A stretch of 59,355 bases of DNA from Runella sp. CRIBMP (GTDB taxonomy: Bacteria; Bacteroidota; Bacteroidia; Cytophagales; Spirosomataceae): assembly GCF_009905605.1 (NCBI RefSeq), contig NZ_JAAAKZ010000025.1, forward strand, positions 1-59,355, read 5' to 3'. This document shows positions 41,825 to 50,885 of the stretch, one piece after another (within the stretch, counting starts at the first letter, position 1; every line of letters starts with the position of its first letter). Under the pieces are notes generated by a model, which was given only the letters and a program-made list of their open reading frames with translations, made no database searches and was not told the DNA's origin. Made by a program: the position numbers and the translations under genes.

Positions 41825-42745
41825 ATGAATAAGTTAACGAATTCTACCCGACGTGAATTTCTCCAATCAACCCCCGGGCTAGTGGGTTTAGCCTTTGCGG
41901 GCTTTTCATTTGAGATCAAAAAAGCAAATCCTCTATTTTCGTTTTCGACTTTGGGGTGTCCAAAATGGTCTTTTGATACCATTCTTAACTTCGCGGCGGA
42001 GCATAAATACAAAGGAATTGAAATTCGGGGGATTCTTAACGAAATGGATTTAACGAAGTGTCCAGAGTTTAGCAGCGCGGCTCAAATCCAAGAATCGTTG
42101 AAAAAAGCCAATGACAAAGGGATAAAAATAGTGGGTTTGGGAGCATCTGCCAATATGCACATTGCTGAGCCAGTTCTTCGTAAAACCAACCTCGACGAAG
42201 CCAAACGTTTCATTGATTTGGCCCAGCAATTAAACTGCCCCAACGTACGCGTATTTCCCAACGACTTGCCCAAAGAACAGGATAGAGACAAAACCATTGA
42301 GTTGATTATCAATGGCTTGTTGGAATTAGGAAAATATGCCGAAGGAAAAAATGTGAATGTATTGCTTGAATCGCACGGTAAAGTAGTCGGCAAAGAAATT
42401 TTATTTCAAATCATGCAGGCTGCCAAACACCCGCAGATTGGGCTTATCTGGGACGTGGTCAATATGTGGACGGTTACGAAAGAAACACCGACCGAAGTAC
42501 ATGATAAATTGAAACAATACATCCGTCACGTGCACATTAAAGATGTTAAGGTGGTAGATGGGAAATTGCACTATGTCAGGATTGGCCAAGGTGAAGCTCC
42601 GTTGACGGAGGCGATAACGGCACTGGAAAAGAATGGTTACAAAGGTTATTACAGCTTTGAATGGGAAAAACGTTGGCATCCTGAAATTGAAGAACCCGAA
42701 GCGGTTTTCCCAGACTACCCAAAAGCAATGAAAAAATATTTTTAG
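41825..42745 (+). CDS. Sugar phosphate isomerase/epimerase-like protein, Tat-type signal
   Basis: A 306-aa TIM barrel with Tat-like leader STRREFLQSTPGLVGLAFAG. Barrel features are FSTLGCPKWSFDTILNFA, YKGIEIRGI, VNVLLESHGK, IGLIWDVVNMW, HVHIKDVK and YYSFEWEKRWHPEIEEPE, with metal-type Glu/Asp/His at strand ends. It is distinct from the paralogue at 3904-4761. Placed directly after the DUF1080 gene and probably co-transcribed, it likely acts on the released keto-sugar in the periplasm. Confidence 0.88.
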   Translation: MNKLTNSTRREFLQSTPGLVGLAFAGFSFEIKKANPLFSFSTLGCPKWSFDTILNFAAEHKYKGIEIRGILNEMDLTKCPEFSSAAQIQESLKKANDKGIKIVGLGASANMHIAEPVLRKTNLDEAKRFIDLAQQLNCPNVRVFPNDLPKEQDRDKTIELIINGLLELGKYAEGKNVNVLLESHGKVVGKEILFQIMQAAKHPQIGLIWDVVNMWTVTKETPTEVHDKLKQYIRHVHIKDVKVVDGKLHYVRIGQGEAPLTEAITALEKNGYKGYYSFEWEKRWHPEIEEPEAVFPDYPKAMKKYF

Positions 42746-42814
42746 CCGTCAAAAGCACCCCAGAAATTGAATTGGGGCTGATTAAGTAAAACAGATAACC
42801 CATCTCTGTTCGCC

Positions 42815-43618
42815 ATGAATAGTGCCCCTGATTATAAAGCCCACAAGATTTTAACGTCCATCGCAATCGACGGAAACGTGACTAAGGATGTTTGGAAAAA
42901 TGCCCAATGGAGCAAAAGATTTGTGGATATGGTGACGGGTGCCCCAGGAATGTACAACACCCAAACGGCGGTTCTTTGGAACGAGACCCATTTGTACATT
43001 GCCTTTGTCGCGGAGGAGCCTTTTGTAGAGGCTTACCAAACCGAGCGAGATAGCATTGTTTTTTTGGAAAATGACTTAGAAGTATTTATCGATGGCGGTG
43101 ATTGTTATTATGAGCTGGAAATCAACGCCGCAAACACCATTTACGAAGTATTTTTTATTTGGAAAGATGCCTACAACAAAGGCAGCAAATTTGATATTCC
43201 ATCTTTTGATGTCCATCAGCCGCAGGCGTACACTTTTGGCGGAGATTACGATAGGAGCGGGGCTTCGTTTTGGAAAGGCACTAACCCGCGTGGGATTCGC
43301 TGGGCGTTTACCAATTTTGACCTGTCAGGGTTGGAAACGGCGGTGCAAATTGACGGAACATTGAACGATAACTCCGACGTTGACAAAGGCTGGAGCCTGG
43401 AGATTTCAATTCCTTGGAGCAGTTTGCATCTTTTGGCCAATGGGCGTTCTCTTCCGCCCACCAACGGGGATATTTGGACGATGTTTTTGGGTAGATTTCA
43501 AAAATTGACGGTCGGGGGAAAAGAGGTGCAGCCCCACCCCGCAATGTCGCTCACCCCGCATGGTATCTACGATACCCATTTACCCGAAAAATGGAGCCGA
43601 ATTGCGTTTGTAGAATAG
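42815..43618 (+). CDS. CBM9-like carbohydrate-binding protein
   Basis: A 267-aa protein made of one family-9-like carbohydrate-binding beta sandwich: ITSIAIDGNVTKDVWKNA-type start, TAVLWNETHLYIAFVAEEP, NDLEVFIDGGDCYYELEINA, and KGWSLEISIPWSSL near the end. No signal peptide is seen from ATG 42815, unusual because related proteins are secreted; it may act in the cytoplasm or use another export route. It lies 69 bp after the isomerase-like gene and is followed by a terminator-like hairpin. Confidence 0.82.
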   Translation: MNSAPDYKAHKILTSIAIDGNVTKDVWKNAQWSKRFVDMVTGAPGMYNTQTAVLWNETHLYIAFVAEEPFVEAYQTERDSIVFLENDLEVFIDGGDCYYELEINAANTIYEVFFIWKDAYNKGSKFDIPSFDVHQPQAYTFGGDYDRSGASFWKGTNPRGIRWAFTNFDLSGLETAVQIDGTLNDNSDVDKGWSLEISIPWSSLHLLANGRSLPPTNGDIWTMFLGRFQKLTVGGKEVQPHPAMSLTPHGIYDTHLPEKWSRIAFVE

Positions 43619-43635
43619 AAGTTCTGGGTAAAATA

Positions 43636-43664
43636 GGCTCTTAATAGCTTAAAGAGCCCTTTTG
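43636..43664 (+). terminator. Hairpin after the CBM9 gene
   Basis: GGCTCTT (43636-43642) pairs with AAGAGCC (43652-43658), followed by CTTTTG. It closes the DUF1080-isomerase-CBM9 unit. Confidence 0.6.
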
Positions 43665-43814
43665 ATATTGCTTATTGATATTAATGGGTTAACTCAATAA
43701 CTCTTCTGCGCTTGGGTAATCCGACGGATTTGGTACCTGCTACCACCAATTTTTGTTGGGTTTTCTATCCATCATTTTTATCCAAATTATCAGACTATTC
43801 AAACACTTTTACGG

Positions 43815-45863
43815 ATGAAAATCAAAACTATCACCACCATTTTCCTTTGTTTATTTACCATTGTTTCATTGGCTCAAAGCGATTGGAAAAAGCTTACTAC
43901 CGTAGAAGAAGTATGTGCGGCCTATCCCGAACAAATTAACTTTATTTTTCAAAACCTGAATCTGGAGTATCCGGGGTTAGAGGAGGTAAAAAAAGCCTAT
44001 GTGTCAAATAACTTACCTTTGGCAGGTCGCCATTTATTAGCGTATTATGCCAAATCGAAGCGCGTAGTTCCACGCCAAAAACTACCACTTAAATCATTGA
44101 AAACGAGGGCAGATGCCGACTCCATCGTGAAGGATGTTTTTACCTTTCAGGAGGTGAAGGGTAAGACTCCGCGCCTACCCGATGGACATTTAAAATGGGC
44201 GCATACTGGCCCCGAAAATGATTTGGAATGGGCGTGGGCGCTCAACCGCCATTACCCCATACGGGACGTGATTGAGGCATATTTTGAAACGGGTAACCTT
44301 CAGTATCTGCAATATGTAGATTCATTTGTAAAAAGTTGGGTCATTAGTAGTTGGCCTTATCCTGCCAAAAACAGCCGAACAGCCATGTGGCGTGGCCTGG
44401 AAGTAAGCTTTCGGGAAAAAGTATGGGAGAAAGTTTTTTATGAATTATGGAATACGGAGCAAATCAGCTCTGCCACTCAATTGTTGATACTGAGCAGCTT
44501 GCCACATCATGCGCACTACGCCCGAAATTTTCACGCGCAGGGAAACTGGCTCACCATGGAAATGTCGGGTCTTGCGGTTGTGGCAACGGCGTGGCCTGAG
44601 TGGAAAGAATCCCCCTCGTGGCTCGACTACTCCATCAAAGCAATGACCGCAAGCATGAAAGAACAAATATATCCTGATGGCACCCAAACGGAATTATCCT
44701 CAAGTTATCATTATGTAGCGCTTTTGAATTTTAACCAGTTTGCCGAAACCTGCCAAAAAGCGGGGGTGGTACTTTCTGAATATTACAATAAAACCTTGCA
44801 GGATATGTGGAACTACCTCGCCATGACAATCCGACCTGATGGTTTTGGGGTATTGAACAACGATTCAGACTTGAACAACAATCGCCAAAATGTGTTAGAG
44901 GCAGCTCAAAAATACGAACGTGCTGATTGGACATACGTCGTATCTAACGGTGCCAAAGGGGCAAAGCCCAACGCCGCGCCTTCGGTATTTTTCCCTTGGG
45001 CGGGGCAGTTGATTTCCCGAAGTGGGTATGGCGAAAAAGCGCATTGGTCGTTTTTGGACGTGGGCCCCTGGGGAAGCGGGCATCAGCACAATGACAAGCT
45101 CCATTTATCAGTGGTAGCCTACGGCCGTGATTTGTTGGTAGATGCGGGTAGATTTGCGTATACAGGAAGTGTGGCGCAGAAATTCAGAAAATATGCCTTG
45201 GGTAGTCAAGGGCACAATTTGGTTTTGGTGGATGGAAAAGGGCAGGCCGCAGGCCCCAAAGTAACAACTGAACCAACTCCTGAAAATCATTTTTTTGTCG
45301 GAAAAGACCACGATTATGGCTCTGGAAAGATGAGCGCATTTACGGATTTGGAAGGTACATTTGAACATACCCGCTCGGTGGTGTACCTGCGAGATAAGTT
45401 TTGGGTAGTGGCCGACCAGTTAAAAACAGACCGCCCCCGCACCATCGAAACCCTTTGGCATTGGCACCCTGATTGTACCGTTGAAATCGATGCCAATGGA
45501 AATATGTTCACAAAAAACGACTATGGTAATCTCCAAATAACCCCCGTTGATACGCAAGGGTGGCAGATGACTCTGGTCAAAGGACAGGAGAGCCCCACGA
45601 TTCAGGGGTGGTATAGCCGAGTTTACAACGCGTATGTGCCCAATCCTACGGGTATTTATTCGCGTAAACTACCCGCCGATGACACTTTCGTTTGGATTTT
45701 GTGGCCGTCCGAGGGAAAAGGGCCCAAGTTACAAACCTCCATTTTATCAAAAACCGATGACCATGTCATGGTGAAGGTGACCGAGTCTGGCAAAGGTTCG
45801 TGGGTGGTGCGCGTGCCGTTTCTGAACCGCAACGGTGTGGTGATAAAATCAGAAAAAGAGTAA
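43815..45863 (+). CDS. Heparinase II/III-family polysaccharide lyase, secreted
   Basis: A 682-aa exported enzyme with signal peptide (1-~20, VSLAQ). The N-terminal helical toroid (~30-370) includes HLKWAHTGPENDLEWAWALN, ELSSSYHYVALLNF (Tyr/His of the active cleft) and NQFAETCQKAG. The C-terminal beta-sandwich (~385-680) begins ISRSGYGEKAHWSFLDVGPWG and holds GSGHQHNDKLHLSV, the conserved His motif of Hepar_II_III. Family members cleave uronate-containing polysaccharides (heparin-like, alginate or similar) by beta-elimination; the substrate is not decidable. The next gene, an alpha-galactosidase-like protein, follows after 26 bp and is probably co-transcribed. Confidence 0.88.
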   Translation: MKIKTITTIFLCLFTIVSLAQSDWKKLTTVEEVCAAYPEQINFIFQNLNLEYPGLEEVKKAYVSNNLPLAGRHLLAYYAKSKRVVPRQKLPLKSLKTRADADSIVKDVFTFQEVKGKTPRLPDGHLKWAHTGPENDLEWAWALNRHYPIRDVIEAYFETGNLQYLQYVDSFVKSWVISSWPYPAKNSRTAMWRGLEVSFREKVWEKVFYELWNTEQISSATQLLILSSLPHHAHYARNFHAQGNWLTMEMSGLAVVATAWPEWKESPSWLDYSIKAMTASMKEQIYPDGTQTELSSSYHYVALLNFNQFAETCQKAGVVLSEYYNKTLQDMWNYLAMTIRPDGFGVLNNDSDLNNNRQNVLEAAQKYERADWTYVVSNGAKGAKPNAAPSVFFPWAGQLISRSGYGEKAHWSFLDVGPWGSGHQHNDKLHLSVVAYGRDLLVDAGRFAYTGSVAQKFRKYALGSQGHNLVLVDGKGQAAGPKVTTEPTPENHFFVGKDHDYGSGKMSAFTDLEGTFEHTRSVVYLRDKFWVVADQLKTDRPRTIETLWHWHPDCTVEIDANGNMFTKNDYGNLQITPVDTQGWQMTLVKGQESPTIQGWYSRVYNAYVPNPTGIYSRKLPADDTFVWILWPSEGKGPKLQTSILSKTDDHVMVKVTESGKGSWVVRVPFLNRNGVVIKSEKE

Positions 45864-45889
45864 GTGCTTCCGACAAAAACAGAATAGTA

Positions 45890-47950
45890 ATGAGAAACCT
45901 CGTCGTATTGTGCTTCATGATAAGCACTGGGCTGATGGCTCAAGGAGTAAATACTTGCCAGGCCGAACTCAAAAATGATACGTTAATTATTGAAAATCAA
46001 TTAATTGCACGTAAATATTTTTGGAATGGAGGAAACTTAATCACCTGCTCTTTGACCGATAAAACCAGCGGGAAGGTCTGGAAAATGAATACAAAAAAAG
46101 CAGACTTGGACTTTCCAGGACAGTCTGAAGTAGGTGAAAAAGCCCAATTTTCTGCCAAAATAGTCCCTGAAAATGCCGTGGCACCTACGCATTTGGAAGC
46201 TGAAATTACCTATACCTTGGATAGATTAGAGATAAAACGGGTGTTGCGGGTGTATCCCAACTGCGCGGTCATTGCCTGCGATTTGTACTATCGAGGCTCC
46301 ACCATTGCGTTTTGGCTGCAACCCGGCATTAATTTGGCAGATATGGCCAATCTCGAACAACTCGTCTTGAACAACACCGTCACTAATGCGCCCGTCATTG
46401 AAAAGCTAGAACTTCCTGGCAAACATTGGCAACTCAATACTGTCGAGTTTTCGGACATCACCGACCGCTTCAATAATCTGGTCCATACGGAAGAATCAAT
46501 TTCGTACCGCCCCAATCTGTACCGAGGCAATCTGCTTTTTGCCCACGACAAAGTGGGCGATGAAGGGATATTTATCCTAAAAGAAGCGCCGACTTCCAAC
46601 GTCCAGTTGGCGTATCCTGGGGGTGATTTTCTTACTGAATTTGGCACATTCCGAGTCATTGGGGCAGGGCTAAATCCCACTGATTTGCACCCCACCGAAT
46701 GGCGACGCGGCTATGGTTTTGTCACGGGTGTTTACTCGGGCGACGAGTCAAACCGCTACAAAACCCTGCGTTTGTACCAACGTAATCTCCGTACGCACAA
46801 GGCTGGTCGGGATGAAATGGTGCTGATGAATACTTGGGGGGATCGGGGGCAGGATACACGCGTTCGTGAACAATTTGCTTTGGCTGAAGTGGAAGCGGGG
46901 GCTAAGTTAGGCATTACCCATTTTCAGCTGGACGACGGCTGGCAATCGGGTCGTTCTTCCAATTCGGCGCTTAAAGGTGGCTCGTTAAACAATATTTGGG
47001 ACAATAAAAATTATTGGGAGCCTCACCCTGAAAAGTTTCCCAACGGGCTTACACCCGTTCTAAAAAGAGCCAAAGAGCTGGGAATTGAAGTATGCCTTTG
47101 GTTCAATCCAAGTAAAGACAACAGCAATGAATACTGGGAAAAAGACGCTGATGCGCTGATTGGGTTGTATCAAAAATACGGAATTCGGACGTTCAAAATT
47201 GACGGGGTAAACTTGCCCGAAAAATTGGCCGAGGTAAATTTTAGGAAGTTTTTGGATAAAGTAAGCCTTAATACAAATCATAATGTAGTGTTTAACCTTG
47301 ACGTGACGGCGGGGCGGCGCGGTGGGTATCATTATTTTAATGAATATGGAAATATCTTTCTCGAAAACCGATATACCGATTGGACCAACTATTATCCCTA
47401 TACAACCCTTCGTAATTTATGGATGCTTTCTAAATACGTTCCTGCTCAAAATCTCCAAATTGAGTTTTTGAATAAATGGCGAAACGTGGATAAATATCCA
47501 ACGAATGACCCCTTTGCTCCTAAAAATTATTCGTTTGATTACCTTTTTGCCATCACTATGTTTGCGCAGCCACTGGCGTGGTTTGAAGGAACAGGCTTGC
47601 CAGAGGAGGCATTTGCTACACGCAAACTAATCAAGACATACCTTCAGCATAACACTAAAATTCATGCAGGGCAAATCTTTCCAATCGGCAACGAACCCAA
47701 TGGAAAGCAATGGACAGGTTTTCAGTCTATTGGAAATATGAAAGAAGGTTATATCTTAGTGTTTAGAGAAGACAATGGCGCTGTAAAATCGTCGGTAAAA
47801 ACGTGGTTTTCGGCGGGGCAGCGCGTCACGTTTACATCGGTGGCGGGTAGCGGAAAATCATTTGATGGACAAGTACTCAACGGGGGGCATGTTGATTTTG
47901 AATTGCCCCTCAAAAATAGTTTTGCCTTATATAAGTACGCGGTAAAATGA
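45890..47950 (+). CDS. Alpha-galactosidase-like glycoside hydrolase (clan GH-D)
   Basis: A 686-aa exported enzyme. From ATG 45890 there is a signal peptide (LVVLCFMISTGLMAQG); the frame is open upstream to 45800 but that part overlaps the lyase gene. An N-terminal beta-supersandwich (~25-290) is followed by a TIM barrel with THFQLDDGWQSG, EVCLWFNPSKDN, nucleophile Asp in RTFKIDGVN and acid/base-region VVFNLDVTAGRRGG, then a C-terminal beta domain. The KxD pattern is that of GH36/GH27. It removes alpha-linked galactose or a related sugar from polysaccharide opened by the preceding lyase. Confidence 0.85.
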   Translation: MRNLVVLCFMISTGLMAQGVNTCQAELKNDTLIIENQLIARKYFWNGGNLITCSLTDKTSGKVWKMNTKKADLDFPGQSEVGEKAQFSAKIVPENAVAPTHLEAEITYTLDRLEIKRVLRVYPNCAVIACDLYYRGSTIAFWLQPGINLADMANLEQLVLNNTVTNAPVIEKLELPGKHWQLNTVEFSDITDRFNNLVHTEESISYRPNLYRGNLLFAHDKVGDEGIFILKEAPTSNVQLAYPGGDFLTEFGTFRVIGAGLNPTDLHPTEWRRGYGFVTGVYSGDESNRYKTLRLYQRNLRTHKAGRDEMVLMNTWGDRGQDTRVREQFALAEVEAGAKLGITHFQLDDGWQSGRSSNSALKGGSLNNIWDNKNYWEPHPEKFPNGLTPVLKRAKELGIEVCLWFNPSKDNSNEYWEKDADALIGLYQKYGIRTFKIDGVNLPEKLAEVNFRKFLDKVSLNTNHNVVFNLDVTAGRRGGYHYFNEYGNIFLENRYTDWTNYYPYTTLRNLWMLSKYVPAQNLQIEFLNKWRNVDKYPTNDPFAPKNYSFDYLFAITMFAQPLAWFEGTGLPEEAFATRKLIKTYLQHNTKIHAGQIFPIGNEPNGKQWTGFQSIGNMKEGYILVFREDNGAVKSSVKTWFSAGQRVTFTSVAGSGKSFDGQVLNGGHVDFELPLKNSFALYKYAVK

Positions 47951-48179
47951 AAAAACATGTCATTTCAACCTGCAGATTGAGAAGGTTTTAAATGATAAAA
48001 ATGGATGTTTTTGGGGTGGGTTTCTAAAACTTTTGCCCTTGAAGTATGTTTATTGCTAGGGTTTATCCGCAATATTGTCTCAATTGAGGTTGAATGAGAA
48101 TGAAATTATGGTATAGTACTGTAAATGAGATAATTGTAAGGCTAAGATTTAAAAAAACACTATAATAATATAAAAAGCT

Positions 48180-48935
48180 ATGAGACAATATGTTATTTTA
48201 TTCCTCTTGTTTTTTAGCTTCATTATAAAAACCCATTCTCAGGAGGTCTTGATTGTAGCCGACGAAATTCCTGCCATGCAGGTGTTGGCAAAATCTTTGA
48301 AAGCACAAGAGGGAATTACGACCAAAATTGTTTTTCAAACCAACTTGCCGCGCTCGTTGGAAGGCTTTAGGGCGGTGATTGTGTACATCCACAAAGACCT
48401 AGATTCAGGACCAGAAAAAGCGTTTATCCAATACGCAAAAAATGGTGGGAAACTTATTGTACTACACCATTCTATCAGCTCGGCAAAACGAAAAAACAAC
48501 GAATGGTTTACGTTTTTAGGCGTAGATTTACCAAAAAAAGAAGCGGGGGAGGGCGCCTATAAATTCGTTGGCGACATAGCAATGGAGGTGGTCAATCTGG
48601 CTCCCAATCATTTTATTACTACCCATAAAATCACCTACGACACTCAAATCCTTTACACTCCCGAAGGTCAGGCACAAGAAAATACACTATCAGGGTTTGT
48701 ATTACAAAATACAGAAGCTTTTCTAAACCATAATTTTCAAACTCCGCGCACTGTTTTAATGGGTTTTAAAATGAAAGATACCACGGGTAAAGTATGGATG
48801 CAAGACCGCTCGGCGTGGTGTATGCCAGTAGAAAAAGGCTGGGTTTTTTACAGTCAACCGGGGCATTCTTACACCGATTTTGAAAACCAAATTTATGCCC
48901 GTATCATTGCCAATGCCGTGATTTATAAGCTGTAA
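48180..48935 (+). CDS. Second ThuA-like protein, exported
   Basis: A 251-aa protein with signal peptide (1-~20, THSQ) and a ThuA/GATase-like fold: EVLIVADEIPAMQVLAKSL, FRAVIVYIHKDLDSGP, GGKLIVLHHSISSAK and GWVFYSQPGHSYTDFENQIY, equivalent to the GH-x-Y ending of ThuA proteins. It is shorter than and divergent from 31840-32823. It stands alone, in a 229-bp spacer after the galactosidase gene and convergent with the AraC gene (18 bp). Role is probably in glycoside use; no direct biochemical assignment. Confidence 0.78.
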   Translation: MRQYVILFLLFFSFIIKTHSQEVLIVADEIPAMQVLAKSLKAQEGITTKIVFQTNLPRSLEGFRAVIVYIHKDLDSGPEKAFIQYAKNGGKLIVLHHSISSAKRKNNEWFTFLGVDLPKKEAGEGAYKFVGDIAMEVVNLAPNHFITTHKITYDTQILYTPEGQAQENTLSGFVLQNTEAFLNHNFQTPRTVLMGFKMKDTTGKVWMQDRSAWCMPVEKGWVFYSQPGHSYTDFENQIYARIIANAVIYKL

Positions 48936-48953
48936 AGTAAAATTTCCTTAATT

Positions 48954-49823
48954 CTATCCACCAAACGCCGCTCGATACGACGTTGGGTTCTGATTTTTAA
49001 GCATTTTGAAGGCGCGGTTGAAATTAGAGAGATTATGAAAACCGCAATCGAAGGCAATTTGCTGAATGCTTTTTTTATTTTCAATCAACATCCGACAGGC
49101 GTAACCGATACGTACTTCGGTCAGGAATTGTACGTAGGTTTTTTGGGTGCGGTTTTTGAAATACCGACAAAAATTAGCCACCGACATGTGCGCCAGGGCG
49201 GCGGCTTCTTCAATCAAAATTTTGCGATTAAACTGGGAAAGCGTAAATTCATACACACGGTTGATGGTGTCGGTATCAAACCGGTGGTAAGAATCAAGAA
49301 AACCTTCGCTGCTCAAGAAGGCCACTTCTTCCGATTCGGCCAAGGCTTCGAGAATGTTTAAAAATAGCCCTATTCGCTGTATTCCGCTGGGATTTTCTAC
49401 GAGTTGGGCCATCAACGCACCTACTTTTTCTTTCGTTTTTCCCGTTATCCTAAGTCCCCTTTTGGCTTTTTCAAACAGGCGCCGGATATTCTCCATTTCT
49501 TTTAATTTTAGAAAATCTGGGCCAAAACAATCTGGCAAAAACTGAACCACCCGGGCTTTGGCCCGCAGGGTGGAATCGGGTAAAAAATAGTTATTATCGT
49601 TTTTCCAAACGTGGGGTAAATTGCTCCCCACAAAGGTTAAATCACCTTCTTCAAATTCCTCGATACTATCACCCACAAACCGCGTTCCTCGACTTTCAAG
49701 AATATGATTTAACTCAAATTCAGGATGAAAATGCCATTTCTCGTACAAAAAAGGAAGATTATCAATTCGAGCAATGAACGAATAATCGGCCGAAGGATTT
49801 ACTTTTCGAAGGATTGCCTGCAT
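48954..49823 (-). CDS. AraC-family transcriptional regulator
   Basis: A 289-aa regulator. The N-terminal cupin-type sensing domain (~15-110) has KWHFHPEFELNHILESRGTR, and the C-terminal double HTH (~190-285) has ILIEEAAALAHMSVANFCRYF and SIQQIAFDCGFHNLSNFNRAFK, which is the AraC signature. It is divergent from the FAH-ALDH-UxaA genes (50036-54215), with 212 bp between, so it likely controls them in response to a sugar or sugar acid. Confidence 0.93.
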   Translation of the reverse strand: MQAILRKVNPSADYSFIARIDNLPFLYEKWHFHPEFELNHILESRGTRFVGDSIEEFEEGDLTFVGSNLPHVWKNDNNYFLPDSTLRAKARVVQFLPDCFGPDFLKLKEMENIRRLFEKAKRGLRITGKTKEKVGALMAQLVENPSGIQRIGLFLNILEALAESEEVAFLSSEGFLDSYHRFDTDTINRVYEFTLSQFNRKILIEEAAALAHMSVANFCRYFKNRTQKTYVQFLTEVRIGYACRMLIENKKSIQQIAFDCGFHNLSNFNRAFKMLKNQNPTSYRAAFGG

Positions 49824-50035
49824 GAAACTGTATGATATAATTGTATTATTAAATCAATGTAGATGTAAAATTGCTATTATTTCACCGGAAGTAAATAATA
49901 TTTCACAACTAATGTATTGACTAATCTATTTTCTTTGCATACGATTATTCAACTTAATTGGAATTCTTTTTTTACGAAATATATCCCAATTATAACTCAT
50001 AAGAATCCCTTACCAATCAACCAAAAAAACTGACC

Positions 50036-50884
50036 ATGAAGCTGTATCCAACGTCGCAGGGTATTGTCATCGAAGCTGACGCCAATTACTACCTTTCGCC
50101 CCAAAAAAACTGGGACGTTTATATTAATCGCGACGATTTATTTGACGCCATAACGGCCGAAATCAGTACCCTTTCTCCCGATGCGTCGTTGTCTGAAACC
50201 ATCAAAACGGATATTTTGCCGCCCATTCGCCAACAGGAAGTATGGGCTTCTGGGGTTACGTACATGAAAAGTCGCGAAGCGCGCATGGAAGAATCCAAAG
50301 ATGCGGGTGGCGGTGATTTCTACGCCCGGGTTTACGACGCCGACCGGCCAGAGCTTTTTTTCAAAGCTACCGCTGCCCGAACCGTGGGCACGGGTGCCGA
50401 AGTGCTGATTAGACGTGATTCAAAATGGAATGTTCCCGAACCAGAGCTGACGCTTTTTGCCACTTCGAATGGGAAAATTGTAGGTTATACCTGCGGCAAT
50501 GACATGAGCTCGCGCGATATTGAAGGCGAAAACCCGTTGTATTTGCCCCAAGCCAAAAGCTACGATGGTGCCGCAGCCATTGGGCCGTGTTTGTACGTAC
50601 CCGCCCAACCCATCAACCCAGACGCCCAAATTAGCATTGCCATTATACGAAACGGAGCCAACGTTTTTGAAGGAAATATTTCTATCAATCGCATGAAACG
50701 TACTCATACTGAGCTGATTGGTTATTTGTTCCGTGAAACCTCTTTTCCGCATGGGGTGTTCTTGATGACGGGCACCGGCTTGGTTCCACCCAACGAATTT
50801 ACGTTGAACGTGGGTGACGAAGTCAGAATAACCATTGAACATATTGGGACTTTGGTCAACAAAGTCTCACAAAAACCACTTTAA
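50036..50884 (+). CDS. FAH-family 2-keto-3-deoxy-sugar-acid dehydratase-like enzyme
   Basis: A 282-aa fumarylacetoacetate hydrolase superfamily enzyme. Metal-binding and active-site segments are [23 protein letters not shown] (Glu-x-Glu), [31 protein letters not shown] and [11 protein letters not shown]. Relatives dehydrate 2-keto-3-deoxy-pentonates to 2-oxoglutarate semialdehyde, which is what the next gene's enzyme would oxidise. The ALDH ATG starts two bases after its last stop base, so the two are tightly coupled. It is divergent from the AraC gene. Confidence 0.88.
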   Translation: MKLYPTSQGIVIEADANYYLSPQKNWDVYINRDDLFDAITAEISTLSPDASLSETIKTDILPPIRQQEVWASGVTYMKSREARMEESKDAGGGDFYARVYDADRPELFFKATAARTVGTGAEVLIRRDSKWNVPEPELTLFATSNGKIVGYTCGNDMSSRDIEGENPLYLPQAKSYDGAAAIGPCLYVPAQPINPDAQISIAIIRNGANVFEGNISINRMKRTHTELIGYLFRETSFPHGVFLMTGTGLVPPNEFTLNVGDEVRITIEHIGTLVNKVSQKPL

Positions 50885-50885
50885 G

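Noticed and set aside
45800-45889. N-terminal extension of the alpha-galactosidase-like protein
   Set aside because: It overlaps the end of the lyase gene and lacks a signal peptide; ATG 45890 starts a clear signal peptide.
50835-50885. N-terminal extension of the aldehyde dehydrogenase
   Set aside because: It lies inside the FAH gene in another frame; ATG 50886 directly follows that gene's stop and begins the conserved protein.
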